Below, piece after piece: positions 39,940 to 48,672 of a stretch of DNA of 64,000 nucleotides. How positions within the stretch are numbered: position 1 is the stretch's first letter; every line of letters starts with the position of its first letter. The DNA lies in NCBI GenBank assembly GCA_028823995.1, contig JAPPFD010000024.1:21533-85532 (forward strand). The letters are read 5' to 3'. The notes under the pieces are model-generated. The model made no database searches. It was not told the origin of the DNA and saw only the letters and a program-made list of their open reading frames with translations. The stretch is from a bacterium. Its GTDB lineage: Bacteria; Actinomycetota; Acidimicrobiia; Spongiisociales; ZC4RG35. The translations under genes were made by a program, and so were the position numbers.

Positions 39940-40947
39940 ATGAGAGTCCATGTCCGCGCCGGCGCCCGGTTGAGGCGGGCATGGGCTCGCCGGAGCGAAG
40001 ACGGCGGGTATCGACAGTACGTGGTCTATTTGGCCTTCGTCTCGATTCTTGCGGTCTTCGCTCTGATGCTGTGGGATGACGGCTTCCTGAGCTGGTCGAA
40101 CCTTCTCAACATCGGGCGTCAGGCCGCTCCGATCGCAGTGATGGCCGTGGGCATGGCGTTCGCGCTGGCGTCGGCCGAGATAGATCTCTCGATCGGATCT
40201 ACCGTGGCGCTCTCGTCGCTGGTAGCAGCGGCGGTGGTCGGCGATCACGGGTTCTTTCTCGGAGCCATGGCCGCGGTGGGGGTGGGGGCGGCGATCGGGC
40301 TGGTGAACGGCCTGATCACGGTCAAGGTGCGGATTCCCTCCTTCCTGGTGACCCTGGGGACGCTGGGAATCATCAGCGGCATCGCCCGCAACATGAACAA
40401 CCTGCAGTCCATGCCGATCAGGAACGACGCCTTCTCCGCGCTGTTCGGCGCCGGGTCGCTGGGTCCCATCTCATCGCTGGTCATCTGGACGGCGATCGCC
40501 TTTGCCATCGGGCACTTCGCGCTGCATCACCTGCGTTGGGGGAGGCATGTTCTCGCCACGGGGGCAAACCGGGCGTCGGCCAAGGCGGCCGGTCTCAATA
40601 CCGACCGGATCAGGATAAGCGCCCTGATGGTCAGCTCGGTGGCGGCGTCCTTCGCCGGGGTGTTGCTGGCCGGCCGGTTGGCCATCGGCCGTCACGATCT
40701 GGGGGAGAATGACCTGCTCACCGTCATCGCCGCGGTGGTGATCGGCGGGACGAATCTGTTCGGCGGCCGCGCCTCCATCGCCGGCGCGGTGACGGGGGCC
40801 CTGATCATGGCGATGCTCAACAATGGATTGATACTCATGGGCCTCGAGGTGGCGGACCAGTTGATCGCCCGGGGTCTCATCATCATCGTGGCGGTGGCGC
40901 TCAGCATGCGGACGCCGTCGGAAAGTGTGGGTGACGATGTTCCTTAG
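39940..40947 (+). CDS. CUT2-type ABC transporter permease (RbsC-like)
   Basis: GMAFALASAEIDLSIGSTVALSSLVAA; AAVVIGGTNLFGGRASIAGAVTGALIMAMLNNGLIL. Confidence 0.92.
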   Translation: MRVHVRAGARLRRAWARRSEDGGYRQYVVYLAFVSILAVFALMLWDDGFLSWSNLLNIGRQAAPIAVMAVGMAFALASAEIDLSIGSTVALSSLVAAAVVGDHGFFLGAMAAVGVGAAIGLVNGLITVKVRIPSFLVTLGTLGIISGIARNMNNLQSMPIRNDAFSALFGAGSLGPISSLVIWTAIAFAIGHFALHHLRWGRHVLATGANRASAKAAGLNTDRIRISALMVSSVAASFAGVLLAGRLAIGRHDLGENDLLTVIAAVVIGGTNLFGGRASIAGAVTGALIMAMLNNGLILMGLEVADQLIARGLIIIVAVALSMRTPSESVGDDVP

Positions 40948-42142
40948 TTCCCTGATCGCCAGGAACCAGGCCTTTCTGGAGGCGTCGGTCCAACTCCATC
41001 AGGACAACCTGATTCCTGCCAACAGCTACGTGCTGGACCTCGACGCCCTGGGGGCGAATACCCGCCACATGGCGGCCGAGGCGCACCGTCGGGGCTTGAA
41101 GGTGTACGCGATGAGCAAACAGGTTGGACGAGCCCCGGGGGCGCTGCGGGCGATCACCGACGGGGGCGCGGACGGCTATGTGGCGGTGGATATGGCATGT
41201 GCGAGGCCCATCGTCGCCTACGGCCACCGGCTGGGCAATCTGGGGCACCTTGTTCAGGTGCCGAGAGCCGAGGCGGGCGAGGCGGCGCGCCTTGAGCCGG
41301 AGTATTGGACGATATTTTCGCGGAACAAAGCGCGTGAGGCCTCCCGGGCCGTGTCTGGAGGCGACCGCACGCAGCAGGTCCTTCTGAGGGTGTGGGATCG
41401 ACGAGATGTGTTCTATCCGGGACACGAGGGGGGTTTCCATCTCGACGACTTGTCGGATGCGATCGAGTTCGTCAACCGCCTCGACGGGCTGGAGTTCGCC
41501 GGGCTCACCACCTTTCCCGCCCTGCTGTATAACCCGGAGGGGAGAAATGTGAAGCCCACTCCCAATGTGGAGACTCTGGCTCGCGGCGTGGAGATCGCCC
41601 TCGGACATTTGGGGACCGGCTTTCCGATAGAGGTGAATGCCCCCGGCACCACTTCCACCGCGGTGCTAGAGCTCCTGGCGGAGATCGGCGCCACCCAGGT
41701 GGAGCCGGGGCACGGCCTGACCGGCACCACGCCCCTGCATGCGGTGGCGGAGCTTCCCGAAAAGCCCGCCGTCCTCTACCTGACCGAAGTCGCCCACCTG
41801 CACCAGGACGTGCCGCTCTGCTTCGGCGGGGGCCTCTATGTGGACCCCGTATTCGATCCGTATCAAACCAGGGTGTTGGCGGCCAGGAGTCCCGAGGACG
41901 TCGGCTTGGAACCGGTCCCCATCGACATGCCGGATCCGGCCGGCATCGATTACTATGCCCGGCTCCATCCGCCGGAGGGTCGAAGGCTGCGAGAAGGCGA
42001 CACCGTGATCGCCGGCTTTCGTATCCAGGCCTTCGTGACGAGGGCGTCGGTGGTGGGAGTGAAGGGAGTCGGCGCCGGGAACCCGGTGGTGGCGGGTGTG
42101 TGGAACGTCGAGGGCGCACCGGCCGACTGGGGTGGCCGATGA
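40937..42142 (+). CDS. Alanine racemase-like PLP enzyme (YhfX-like)
   Basis: SYVLDLDALGANTRHMAAEAHRRGLKVYAMSKQVGR (PLP Lys context); VEPGHGLTGTTPLHA; start 40937 inferred. Confidence 0.78.
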   Translation: MFLSSLIARNQAFLEASVQLHQDNLIPANSYVLDLDALGANTRHMAAEAHRRGLKVYAMSKQVGRAPGALRAITDGGADGYVAVDMACARPIVAYGHRLGNLGHLVQVPRAEAGEAARLEPEYWTIFSRNKAREASRAVSGGDRTQQVLLRVWDRRDVFYPGHEGGFHLDDLSDAIEFVNRLDGLEFAGLTTFPALLYNPEGRNVKPTPNVETLARGVEIALGHLGTGFPIEVNAPGTTSTAVLELLAEIGATQVEPGHGLTGTTPLHAVAELPEKPAVLYLTEVAHLHQDVPLCFGGGLYVDPVFDPYQTRVLAARSPEDVGLEPVPIDMPDPAGIDYYARLHPPEGRRLREGDTVIAGFRIQAFVTRASVVGVKGVGAGNPVVAGVWNVEGAPADWGGR

Positions 42143-42906
42143 CTGCGCCGGCGCTCTCGGTGCGGAAGATGTCCAAGGCGTTTCGCGCGGTGCAGGCCCT
42201 CGAGGACGTCTCGCTGGATGTCCATCGCGGCCGGGTGACGGCGCTTCTCGGTGACAATGGCGCCGGAAAGTCCACGCTGGTCAAATGCATAGCCGGGGTG
42301 TACCAGCCCGACTCTGGCACGGTGAGCATAGACGGCGTCACGCATCGCATCTCCTCTCCGGACGTAGCTCGGACCCTGGGCGTGGAGACCGTTCACCAGA
42401 ACCTCTCGCTGATCGACAGTCTCAATGTGGTGGAGAACCTCTTTCTCAACCGCGAATACACCCGGGGCGGGTCTTTCGGGTCCCGCATAGGCCTCCTGCA
42501 CAAGAAGAGGATGTCCCGTGAGTGCCAGGCCACCCTGGCCCGTCTCGGGATCTCCATTCCCTCACTGCGAAAGCCGGTGGGCCTCCTCTCGGGGGGCCAG
42601 CGCCAGGCCATCGCCATCGGGAGAGCGGTGGCGTGGGGCCAGAAGATCGTTCTCCTGGACGAGCCGGCCGCCGCCCTGGGAGTCGAGCAAGCACAAAGGG
42701 TGCTCGATCTGATCGTGGCGCTCCGGGAGGCGGATGTCGCAGTGCTGCTCATCACCCACAACATGGACCGTGTCACCCAGGTCTGCGACGACGCGGTGGT
42801 CTTGCGCCGGGGCCGCAAAGCAGCCGAGGTGAGAGTCGACCAGGTCACCAAGGACGATCTCGTGGCGTTCATTACGGGAGCCAAGACCACCGACGGCGGG
42901 ACTTGA
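42139..42906 (+). CDS. CUT2-type ABC transporter ATP-binding protein (single NBD)
   Basis: LLGDNGAGKSTLVKCIAGVYQPDSG; LLSGGQRQAIAIGRAVAWGQKIVLLDEPAAALGVEQ. Confidence 0.93.
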   Translation: MTAPALSVRKMSKAFRAVQALEDVSLDVHRGRVTALLGDNGAGKSTLVKCIAGVYQPDSGTVSIDGVTHRISSPDVARTLGVETVHQNLSLIDSLNVVENLFLNREYTRGGSFGSRIGLLHKKRMSRECQATLARLGISIPSLRKPVGLLSGGQRQAIAIGRAVAWGQKIVLLDEPAAALGVEQAQRVLDLIVALREADVAVLLITHNMDRVTQVCDDAVVLRRGRKAAEVRVDQVTKDDLVAFITGAKTTDGGT

Positions 42907-42948
42907 CCCGTTTCCAGCGGCGCGCGCGGGCGCCTGCCCCCTAAAGCG

Positions 42949-43698
42949 ATGCGAGTGAACTCAGTGGAGGTGATCGTGGAGGGAGATCCGGCCGGTTTGG
43001 CGCGCAGGACCGCCGACGTGGTCCAGGAATACCTCGGTTACACCCGAGATCCGGTGCTGGGGCTGGCCACCGGGGCGTCCGTGCGCCCTCTTTACCGGGA
43101 ACTGATCCGTCGCCACCGCCGGGAGCAGCTGAGCTTCAGCGGGGTGCGGTCCTTCCTGCTCGACGATTACATCGGTCTCGGTCCGGAGCATCCCCAGTGC
43201 TATGGCAACCTCATCGAAACCGAGTTCTCGGGGCATGTGGACATCGAACCTGAAAACCTGTACGCCCCGGATTGTCGGGCTGCCGACCCTGAGCTGGAGT
43301 GCGATCGCTACGACCGGCTGGTGACCCGGGCGGGAGTGGGACTGCAGATTCTCGGGGTGGGGCGCAACGGCCATCTGGCGTTCAACGAGCCAGGGTCCTC
43401 CTTCGAGTCCCGTACCCGGGTGGTACGACTGGCGGCGGCCACCAGGGCCGACAACGCCCGGTACTTCGACGGCCCCGACCAGGTACCGGCCCTTGCTATG
43501 ACCCAGGGCATAGCCACGATCAGCCAGGCCGCCCATCTCTTGGTATTGGCGACGGGACCTTCCAAGGCCGAGGCTGTTCGGGCGGCGCTGGAAGGGCCGA
43601 TCACCTCGGCGGTTCCGGCCTCGGCGATCCGGCGGCACTCCAGGGTAACGGTTCTCCTGGATCCGTCGGCCGCCCGGCTCACCGGCCTGGGCCGGTAG
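42949..43698 (+). CDS. nagB: Glucosamine-6-phosphate deaminase/isomerase-like protein
   Basis: VLGLATGASVRPLYRELIRRH; FLLDDYIGLGPEHPQCY; ILGVGRNGHLAFNEPGSSFESRTRVV. Confidence 0.93.
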   Translation: MRVNSVEVIVEGDPAGLARRTADVVQEYLGYTRDPVLGLATGASVRPLYRELIRRHRREQLSFSGVRSFLLDDYIGLGPEHPQCYGNLIETEFSGHVDIEPENLYAPDCRAADPELECDRYDRLVTRAGVGLQILGVGRNGHLAFNEPGSSFESRTRVVRLAAATRADNARYFDGPDQVPALAMTQGIATISQAAHLLVLATGPSKAEAVRAALEGPITSAVPASAIRRHSRVTVLLDPSAARLTGLGR

Positions 43699-43704
43699 GC
43701 CCTC

Positions 43705-43719
43705 GCCTGAGCGTCAGGC
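43705..43719. terminator. Short stem-loop between convergent genes
   Basis: GCCTGA-gcg-TCAGGC; no T-run. Confidence 0.25.
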
Positions 43720-43723
43720 TCCC

Positions 43724-44671
43724 CTACGGCAGAAGTTCACAGGCTATCCCGTTGTTGTTCGTGTCCATCAGGGCTACGTCGCCGTACAAGGGGAAATAGG
43801 TGTCGAACCACTCCTGGGCTTCTGCCTGGGTGGCGAAGTCACTGCAATTCTTGGTGTTGCCGGGATTCTCCGGATCAGTGTCGGTGGCCGGTGCGGTAGT
43901 GGTGGTGGTGGCCGCGTCCGTGGTGGTGGCCGCGTCCGTGGTGGTGGTGGCGCCTTCCCGGATCGTTGGGACGGTGTTCGCGGTCCTGCTGCTCTCGAGG
44001 GCCGCGATTGCTTCATCACCGATGATCTCGGCCACTCGCGTTACGGCTTCCCCGAAGATTTCATAGGCGGTTAGGAACCCCACCAGCGCTGATCGGCGGG
44101 ACTGGCCTGTGTCTGTGGATCGCAAGCCGTCGAGCATCTCTGCAGCTGTGTCCGCCATAAGGACCACCGCAGCGGCCGCGGTCTGATGTTCGAGGGGGAT
44201 GTTGCCTTGCGAGGATGGCTGTATGCCCTCGAAGGCGTCCCGTAGCTCCTGGGCGCGCTGCGCGGCAGCCTCCATGCCTGCATCAGTTTCCCCGTAGGAA
44301 ACCCCGGATTCGGACCGGTTGTCCCAGTTCTCGTTCAAGGCCTGCACGTCCGCGACCAGTTTGCCGATGTTGACCTCGACCGCCAACAGCACCTCGAGAT
44401 AGTTCATCGATTCCTCGGCCAAAGAGATCAGGGTGGTTGACGTCGTGGTTGTCTCCGCCAGGGTGGTTTCGGGCGGTGGGAGAGTGGTGGTGGCCAACCG
44501 GGTGGTGGATGTAGATGTGATCGGCGCCAGGGTGGTGGGAATCTCAGGGGCCGGATCATCCCCGCACGATGCGCCAGCCACGATCACCGCCAACGCGGCC
44601 ACCAGTCTCACGGGGCTTCGCCGGGGAGTAAACACTGATCGCAATCTGGGCCTGGTCGTCCTTCCGGCCAA
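43724..44671 (-). CDS. Secreted protein with helical domain (paralog of 35031..35822), Thr-rich linker and C-terminal excalibur calcium-binding domain
   Basis: MNYLEVLLAVEVNIGKLVADVQALNENWDNRSESGVSYGETDAGMEAAAQR...DGLRSTDTGQSRRSALVGFLTAY; C-term NCSDFATQAEAQEWFDTYFPLYGDVALMDTNNNGIACELLP. Confidence 0.8.
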   Translation of the reverse strand: MAGRTTRPRLRSVFTPRRSPVRLVAALAVIVAGASCGDDPAPEIPTTLAPITSTSTTRLATTTLPPPETTLAETTTTSTTLISLAEESMNYLEVLLAVEVNIGKLVADVQALNENWDNRSESGVSYGETDAGMEAAAQRAQELRDAFEGIQPSSQGNIPLEHQTAAAAVVLMADTAAEMLDGLRSTDTGQSRRSALVGFLTAYEIFGEAVTRVAEIIGDEAIAALESSRTANTVPTIREGATTTTDAATTTDAATTTTTAPATDTDPENPGNTKNCSDFATQAEAQEWFDTYFPLYGDVALMDTNNNGIACELLP

Positions 44672-44721
44672 ACAATACTCACGGGACAGCCCGGAAGGTG
44701 GGATGATCTCTCAATCGCCGT

Positions 44722-45435
44722 TCAGGAGGAACGACCCTTTGTCTTGCGGCTCCAGACTCTGGCAAGGTAGGGCAGGGCGTCCGGCGTCTTGCAGGAGGTC
44801 TGACCGTGATCGACCTTCACCTTGCCGATCCGGACGGCGGCCTGCTCTGCTGCCTTCCGCAACTCCCGGCTCCGACACCCGATGGCAATCAGGGCCCCGT
44901 TCATGGAGTGCCGGACCCGGTTGGCCGCCACCCCGATGTTCCGCTCTATGTAGGAAAGCCTCTCGGTGAAGTATTCCTCAGACAGATGGCGTTCGCCATC
45001 CAGCGCCTGTGCGGCCACCAACGACCAGCCGACCGTTCCCGTCCACTCATCTTCGGGGTCGGTAGTCCAATCTCCCGCCACCTCATCTCGGAGACCGGTG
45101 CGACCCACCAATGAAGCAAGGGCGTCGGCCAGGACGTAATTGTCAACATCGGCAAGGCGGTCCCGGAGGGTCTGCTCCGATATCCGGGAGGGATCGTCCA
45201 CCATGGCGGCCAACACCCGGGCGTCGTGGTTCCCCGAGGACCACAACTCGACAGCCAACCGGTGATCAGGAGCCAGGCGTTTGGCGAGTTTCCTCAGGTT
45301 GGCGTAGCTGACCCCGAAGAGTGGCCCTTTGACGCCGTGCCGGGGGTAGACCTTGCGATTCTGGGGAGTGCCGAGTTCTTCCAGTCGCGCCAACGTTTCA
45401 TCACAGAGAGCGGAGGCGACAACGGTGGTTGACAT
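44722..45435 (-). CDS. DNA alkylation repair (AlkD-like) protein
   Basis: [41 protein letters not shown]...[24 protein letters not shown]. Confidence 0.85.
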   Translation of the reverse strand: MSTTVVASALCDETLARLEELGTPQNRKVYPRHGVKGPLFGVSYANLRKLAKRLAPDHRLAVELWSSGNHDARVLAAMVDDPSRISEQTLRDRLADVDNYVLADALASLVGRTGLRDEVAGDWTTDPEDEWTGTVGWSLVAAQALDGERHLSEEYFTERLSYIERNIGVAANRVRHSMNGALIAIGCRSRELRKAAEQAAVRIGKVKVDHGQTSCKTPDALPYLARVWSRKTKGRSS

Positions 45436-45565
45436 GGGGGTCCTTCAGTGGTTGGCGGGGAACGGGCCTCAGTTTAGGATCCCTCGCCAAGTTAACCGGC
45501 GCTGGCAGGCCGTCTGCGCCGAGGGTTCCTTAGCATTCGAAGGAAGGCTGCTGAAAGGAGTGAGA

Positions 45566-46741
45566 ATGAGCAGCAATTTGACAGCCGCGGCGGACGCGGT
45601 CCTGGATGGCGTGGTGTCAGGCAGCCCGCGGGTCCCCGGCGTGGTCGCCCTGGCAACCAACCGCGAGGGGAACATCTACGAAGGAGCGCGCGGGATGCGG
45701 TCCCTGGGCAACGGCGCAGCGATGACCACCGACACCATATGCGCGATCTTCTCGACGACCAAGGCCATCGCAGGCACCGCCTGCCTGCAGTTGGTCGAGG
45801 ATGGTAAACTCGACCTCGACGCCCCGGCCAAGAACTACGCGCCCGACATCGGGGAACTGCAGGTGCTGGACGGGTTTGACGACGACGGAGACCCCATGCT
45901 CCGTCCGCCGAAGCGTGATGTGACCACCAGGATGCTGCTCCTCCACACCGCCGGCCTGTCCTACTTCTTCTTCAATGAGACGTACAACCGGTTGGCCGAG
46001 GACCACGGCCAGGTCAGCCCGGTCACGTCATCCAAGGAGTCGCTCATGACTCCCCTTCTCTTCGATCCGGGAGACGAGTGGGAGTACGGAACCAATATCG
46101 ACTGGGCCGGCCAGGTGGTTGAAGGGATCACCGGCCAGCGCCTGGGCGAGGTGATGCAGGAGCGGATATTCGATCCCCTCGGAATGAATTCCACCTCTTT
46201 CGACCTGAGCGATGAGATGCGGAGTCGGATGGCGTTGATACATCACCGGGGCGACGACGGGGAGTTGACTCCTCTCGACTTCGAGTTGCCGCCGGATCCC
46301 GAGGTGCACATGGCCGGTCACGGCTTGTACTCGACCGTGGAGGACTACATCAAGTTCATCCGAATGTGGCTGAACGACGGCATGGGTCCCGGCGGGCAGG
46401 TTCTCGGCAAGGAAACCGTTGAGATGGCTGCGCAGAACGGCTTGGGAGAGATGAAGATAAAAGGTCTCCCCGCTGTGGACCCGTCTCTGACCAACTATGC
46501 GGAGTTCTTCCCCGGTATGCCCAAGTCATGGGCGCTGACCTTCATGATCAACGATGAGGACGCTCCCACGGGGCGGCCGGCGGGCGCCCTGGCCTGGGCT
46601 GGCTTGGCCAACCTCTACTACTGGATCGATCGTCAGAACGGAGTGGGGGGCTTCTGGGCCACCCAGATCTTCCCGTTTGCCGACGCCACTTCGGTGGGCG
46701 GCTTCATGGACTTCGAGACGGCGATCTACGACAACCTGTAG
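45566..46741 (+). CDS. Serine hydrolase, beta-lactamase class C-like
   Basis: [36 protein letters not shown] (SxxK: STTK); [31 protein letters not shown]. Confidence 0.92.
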   Translation: MSSNLTAAADAVLDGVVSGSPRVPGVVALATNREGNIYEGARGMRSLGNGAAMTTDTICAIFSTTKAIAGTACLQLVEDGKLDLDAPAKNYAPDIGELQVLDGFDDDGDPMLRPPKRDVTTRMLLLHTAGLSYFFFNETYNRLAEDHGQVSPVTSSKESLMTPLLFDPGDEWEYGTNIDWAGQVVEGITGQRLGEVMQERIFDPLGMNSTSFDLSDEMRSRMALIHHRGDDGELTPLDFELPPDPEVHMAGHGLYSTVEDYIKFIRMWLNDGMGPGGQVLGKETVEMAAQNGLGEMKIKGLPAVDPSLTNYAEFFPGMPKSWALTFMINDEDAPTGRPAGALAWAGLANLYYWIDRQNGVGGFWATQIFPFADATSVGGFMDFETAIYDNL

Positions 46742-46845
46742 CCGGCGAATCCTCTCAAACGCACGGAAGGGGGCTCCCGTCGCTGGGAACCCCTTTCTGC
46801 TGCAAATAGGCGGCACAGCGGTTGCGTCCGCCGACCCGGTCCTGG

Positions 46846-47796
46846 CTAGCGGTAACCCCCGCCCCTCCGCAGGCTGTCCAGGGTCACGGCGATGATCAGT
46901 ATCGCGCCGCGCACCACCGACTGCCAGTAGATCTGCACCTGGAGGAGAATCAGTCCGTTCTGGACGACCCCGATTATCAACAGTCCCAAAAGGGTCCCCA
47001 AGAGGCCTCCCCGGCCTCCGCTCAGGGCGATGCCACCCAGCAACACCGCGGCGATGATGTCCAGTTCGGCGCCGTTAAGGGCACTTGGCAGGGCTGTCCC
47101 GCTCTGGGAGGTGAGCATGAGGCCCGCCAACCCCGCTAGGCAGGCCTGGGCCACGTAAGTCCAGCCTCGCAACCGGTCGACCCTGATGCCGACGTTGCGA
47201 CATGCCTCGCTGTTGCCGCCTATGGCGTAAAGGTGGTTGCCGGCCACCGTGAACCGCATGAAGCACATTCCCAACACCACCACCGCCAGGAACAGCCAAA
47301 CGGTTATCGGAGCCCCAAGCCAGGACCCCCTACCCAGTTCGCTCCAAGCGTTGACGCCGATCACGATGTTGTCGCCCCCGGTGGACACGAACGCCAGGCC
47401 CCGGTAGAAGAGCAGAGTTCCCAGTGTGGCGATGATCGGGTTGATCCGGAACTTGACAATCAGCAAGGCGTTGAAGGACCCCAGGACGCCGGCGGCGGCT
47501 ATGCCCAGCACGCCGACCAGGACGCTGTTGACCTCCAGGGTGATCAGGCTCGCCGTGACCATGCCGGCCACAGCAGCCACGGCGGCCATGGAAAGATCCA
47601 GACCTCCGGCGATCATCACCACCGTCAAACCGATGGCGATGAGGCCTCGGATGGAAATGGCCTGCCCGATGTTGATGAAGTTGCGGGTTGTGAAGAAGAA
47701 CTCGGACTGCCAACTGAAAAGGGCAATGAGCATCAGCAGTGTGATGAACAGTCCGATCAGTGTCCAGTTGTCCTGCCTCTTTAGAGCCGAGATCAT
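46846..47796 (-). CDS. CUT2-type ABC transporter permease (RbsC-like)
   Basis: GLIAIGLTVVMIAGGLDLSMAAVAAVAGMV; AAVLLGGIALSGGRGGLLGTLLGLLIIGVVQNGLIL. Confidence 0.92.
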   Translation of the reverse strand: MISALKRQDNWTLIGLFITLLMLIALFSWQSEFFFTTRNFINIGQAISIRGLIAIGLTVVMIAGGLDLSMAAVAAVAGMVTASLITLEVNSVLVGVLGIAAAGVLGSFNALLIVKFRINPIIATLGTLLFYRGLAFVSTGGDNIVIGVNAWSELGRGSWLGAPITVWLFLAVVVLGMCFMRFTVAGNHLYAIGGNSEACRNVGIRVDRLRGWTYVAQACLAGLAGLMLTSQSGTALPSALNGAELDIIAAVLLGGIALSGGRGGLLGTLLGLLIIGVVQNGLILLQVQIYWQSVVRGAILIIAVTLDSLRRGGGYR

Positions 47797-48587
47797 TGGT
47801 CGGAACCATTGTTCATCTCGACCGCTCCGTTCCGGACATGAGGTGGGGCAACTCCGGTTATCCACCCGATGATCTGGTTGGTGGTCGTCTCTGACGAGGG
47901 GGCGTAGGCCCAGAGCTTGCCTTGGCGGAGCACCGCGATGCGATCGGTTATGTCCAAGATGTCGCTCAAGTCGTGGGTGATCACCACGACCGCTTTGTCC
48001 TGCCGGCGCATGCTGGTGATCAGGTGGTGAACTTGCTGGGTCTGTTCCACTCCCAGGGCGGCCGTGGGTTCGTCCAGAAGAAGGATGTTGCCTCCCATGG
48101 CGATTGCCCTTGACAGAGCAACGGCTTGCCTCTGTCCACCCGACAGCAACTCGACATCGGTCTTCTGAGACGCCAACCGGATGTTCAGTTCCTCAAGCAT
48201 CACGTTGGCGTCGCGTTCCATCTTGCGGCGGTCCATGAAGTACCCGAAGCGGCGAGGTTCCCGTCCCAAATAGATGTTGTGAGCCACAGATCTGGTTTCC
48301 ACCAGCGCCAGGTCCTGATAGACGGTGGCGATTCCCAGAGCTTGGGCGTCGGCTGGGCGGTTGATGGTTACCGGCCGCCCCTGGTATTCGAAAGAACCCT
48401 CGTCGGCGTGATAGTTTCCCGACAGGATCTTGATCAGCGTGGACTTTCCGGCTCCGTTGTCACCCAGCAGACCCACGACTTCTCCTGCATGCAGGTCCAG
48501 ACTCACATCCACCAGAGCTTTCACTTGACCGAACGCCTTGGAGACATTCGACAAACGCATCAGCGGCGGTTTGCTCGGTTTACCCAT
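47793..48587 (-). CDS. CUT2-type ABC transporter ATP-binding protein (single NBD)
   Basis: VVGLLGDNGAGKSTLIKILSGNYHADEG; LLSGGQRQAVALSRAIAMGGNILLLDEPTAALGVEQTQQ; start at MGKPSKPP. Confidence 0.93.
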   Translation of the reverse strand: MGKPSKPPLMRLSNVSKAFGQVKALVDVSLDLHAGEVVGLLGDNGAGKSTLIKILSGNYHADEGSFEYQGRPVTINRPADAQALGIATVYQDLALVETRSVAHNIYLGREPRRFGYFMDRRKMERDANVMLEELNIRLASQKTDVELLSGGQRQAVALSRAIAMGGNILLLDEPTAALGVEQTQQVHHLITSMRRQDKAVVVITHDLSDILDITDRIAVLRQGKLWAYAPSSETTTNQIIGWITGVAPPHVRNGAVEMNNGSDQ

Positions 48588-48613
48588 ATCTCGTTGTCCA
48601 TGCGGTTGTGGAT

Positions 48614-48651
48614 GTGCCCGGTGGTCGCCATGGCGGCGGGCCACCGGGCAC
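48614..48651. other. Intercistronic hairpin between binding-protein and ATPase genes (- strand transcript)
   Basis: Perfect 11-bp stem GTGCCCGGTGG / CCACCGGGCAC; loop contains palindrome CGCCATGGCG. Confidence 0.8.
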
Positions 48652-48672
48652 AATCCTATTTCGTTTTCGCTT

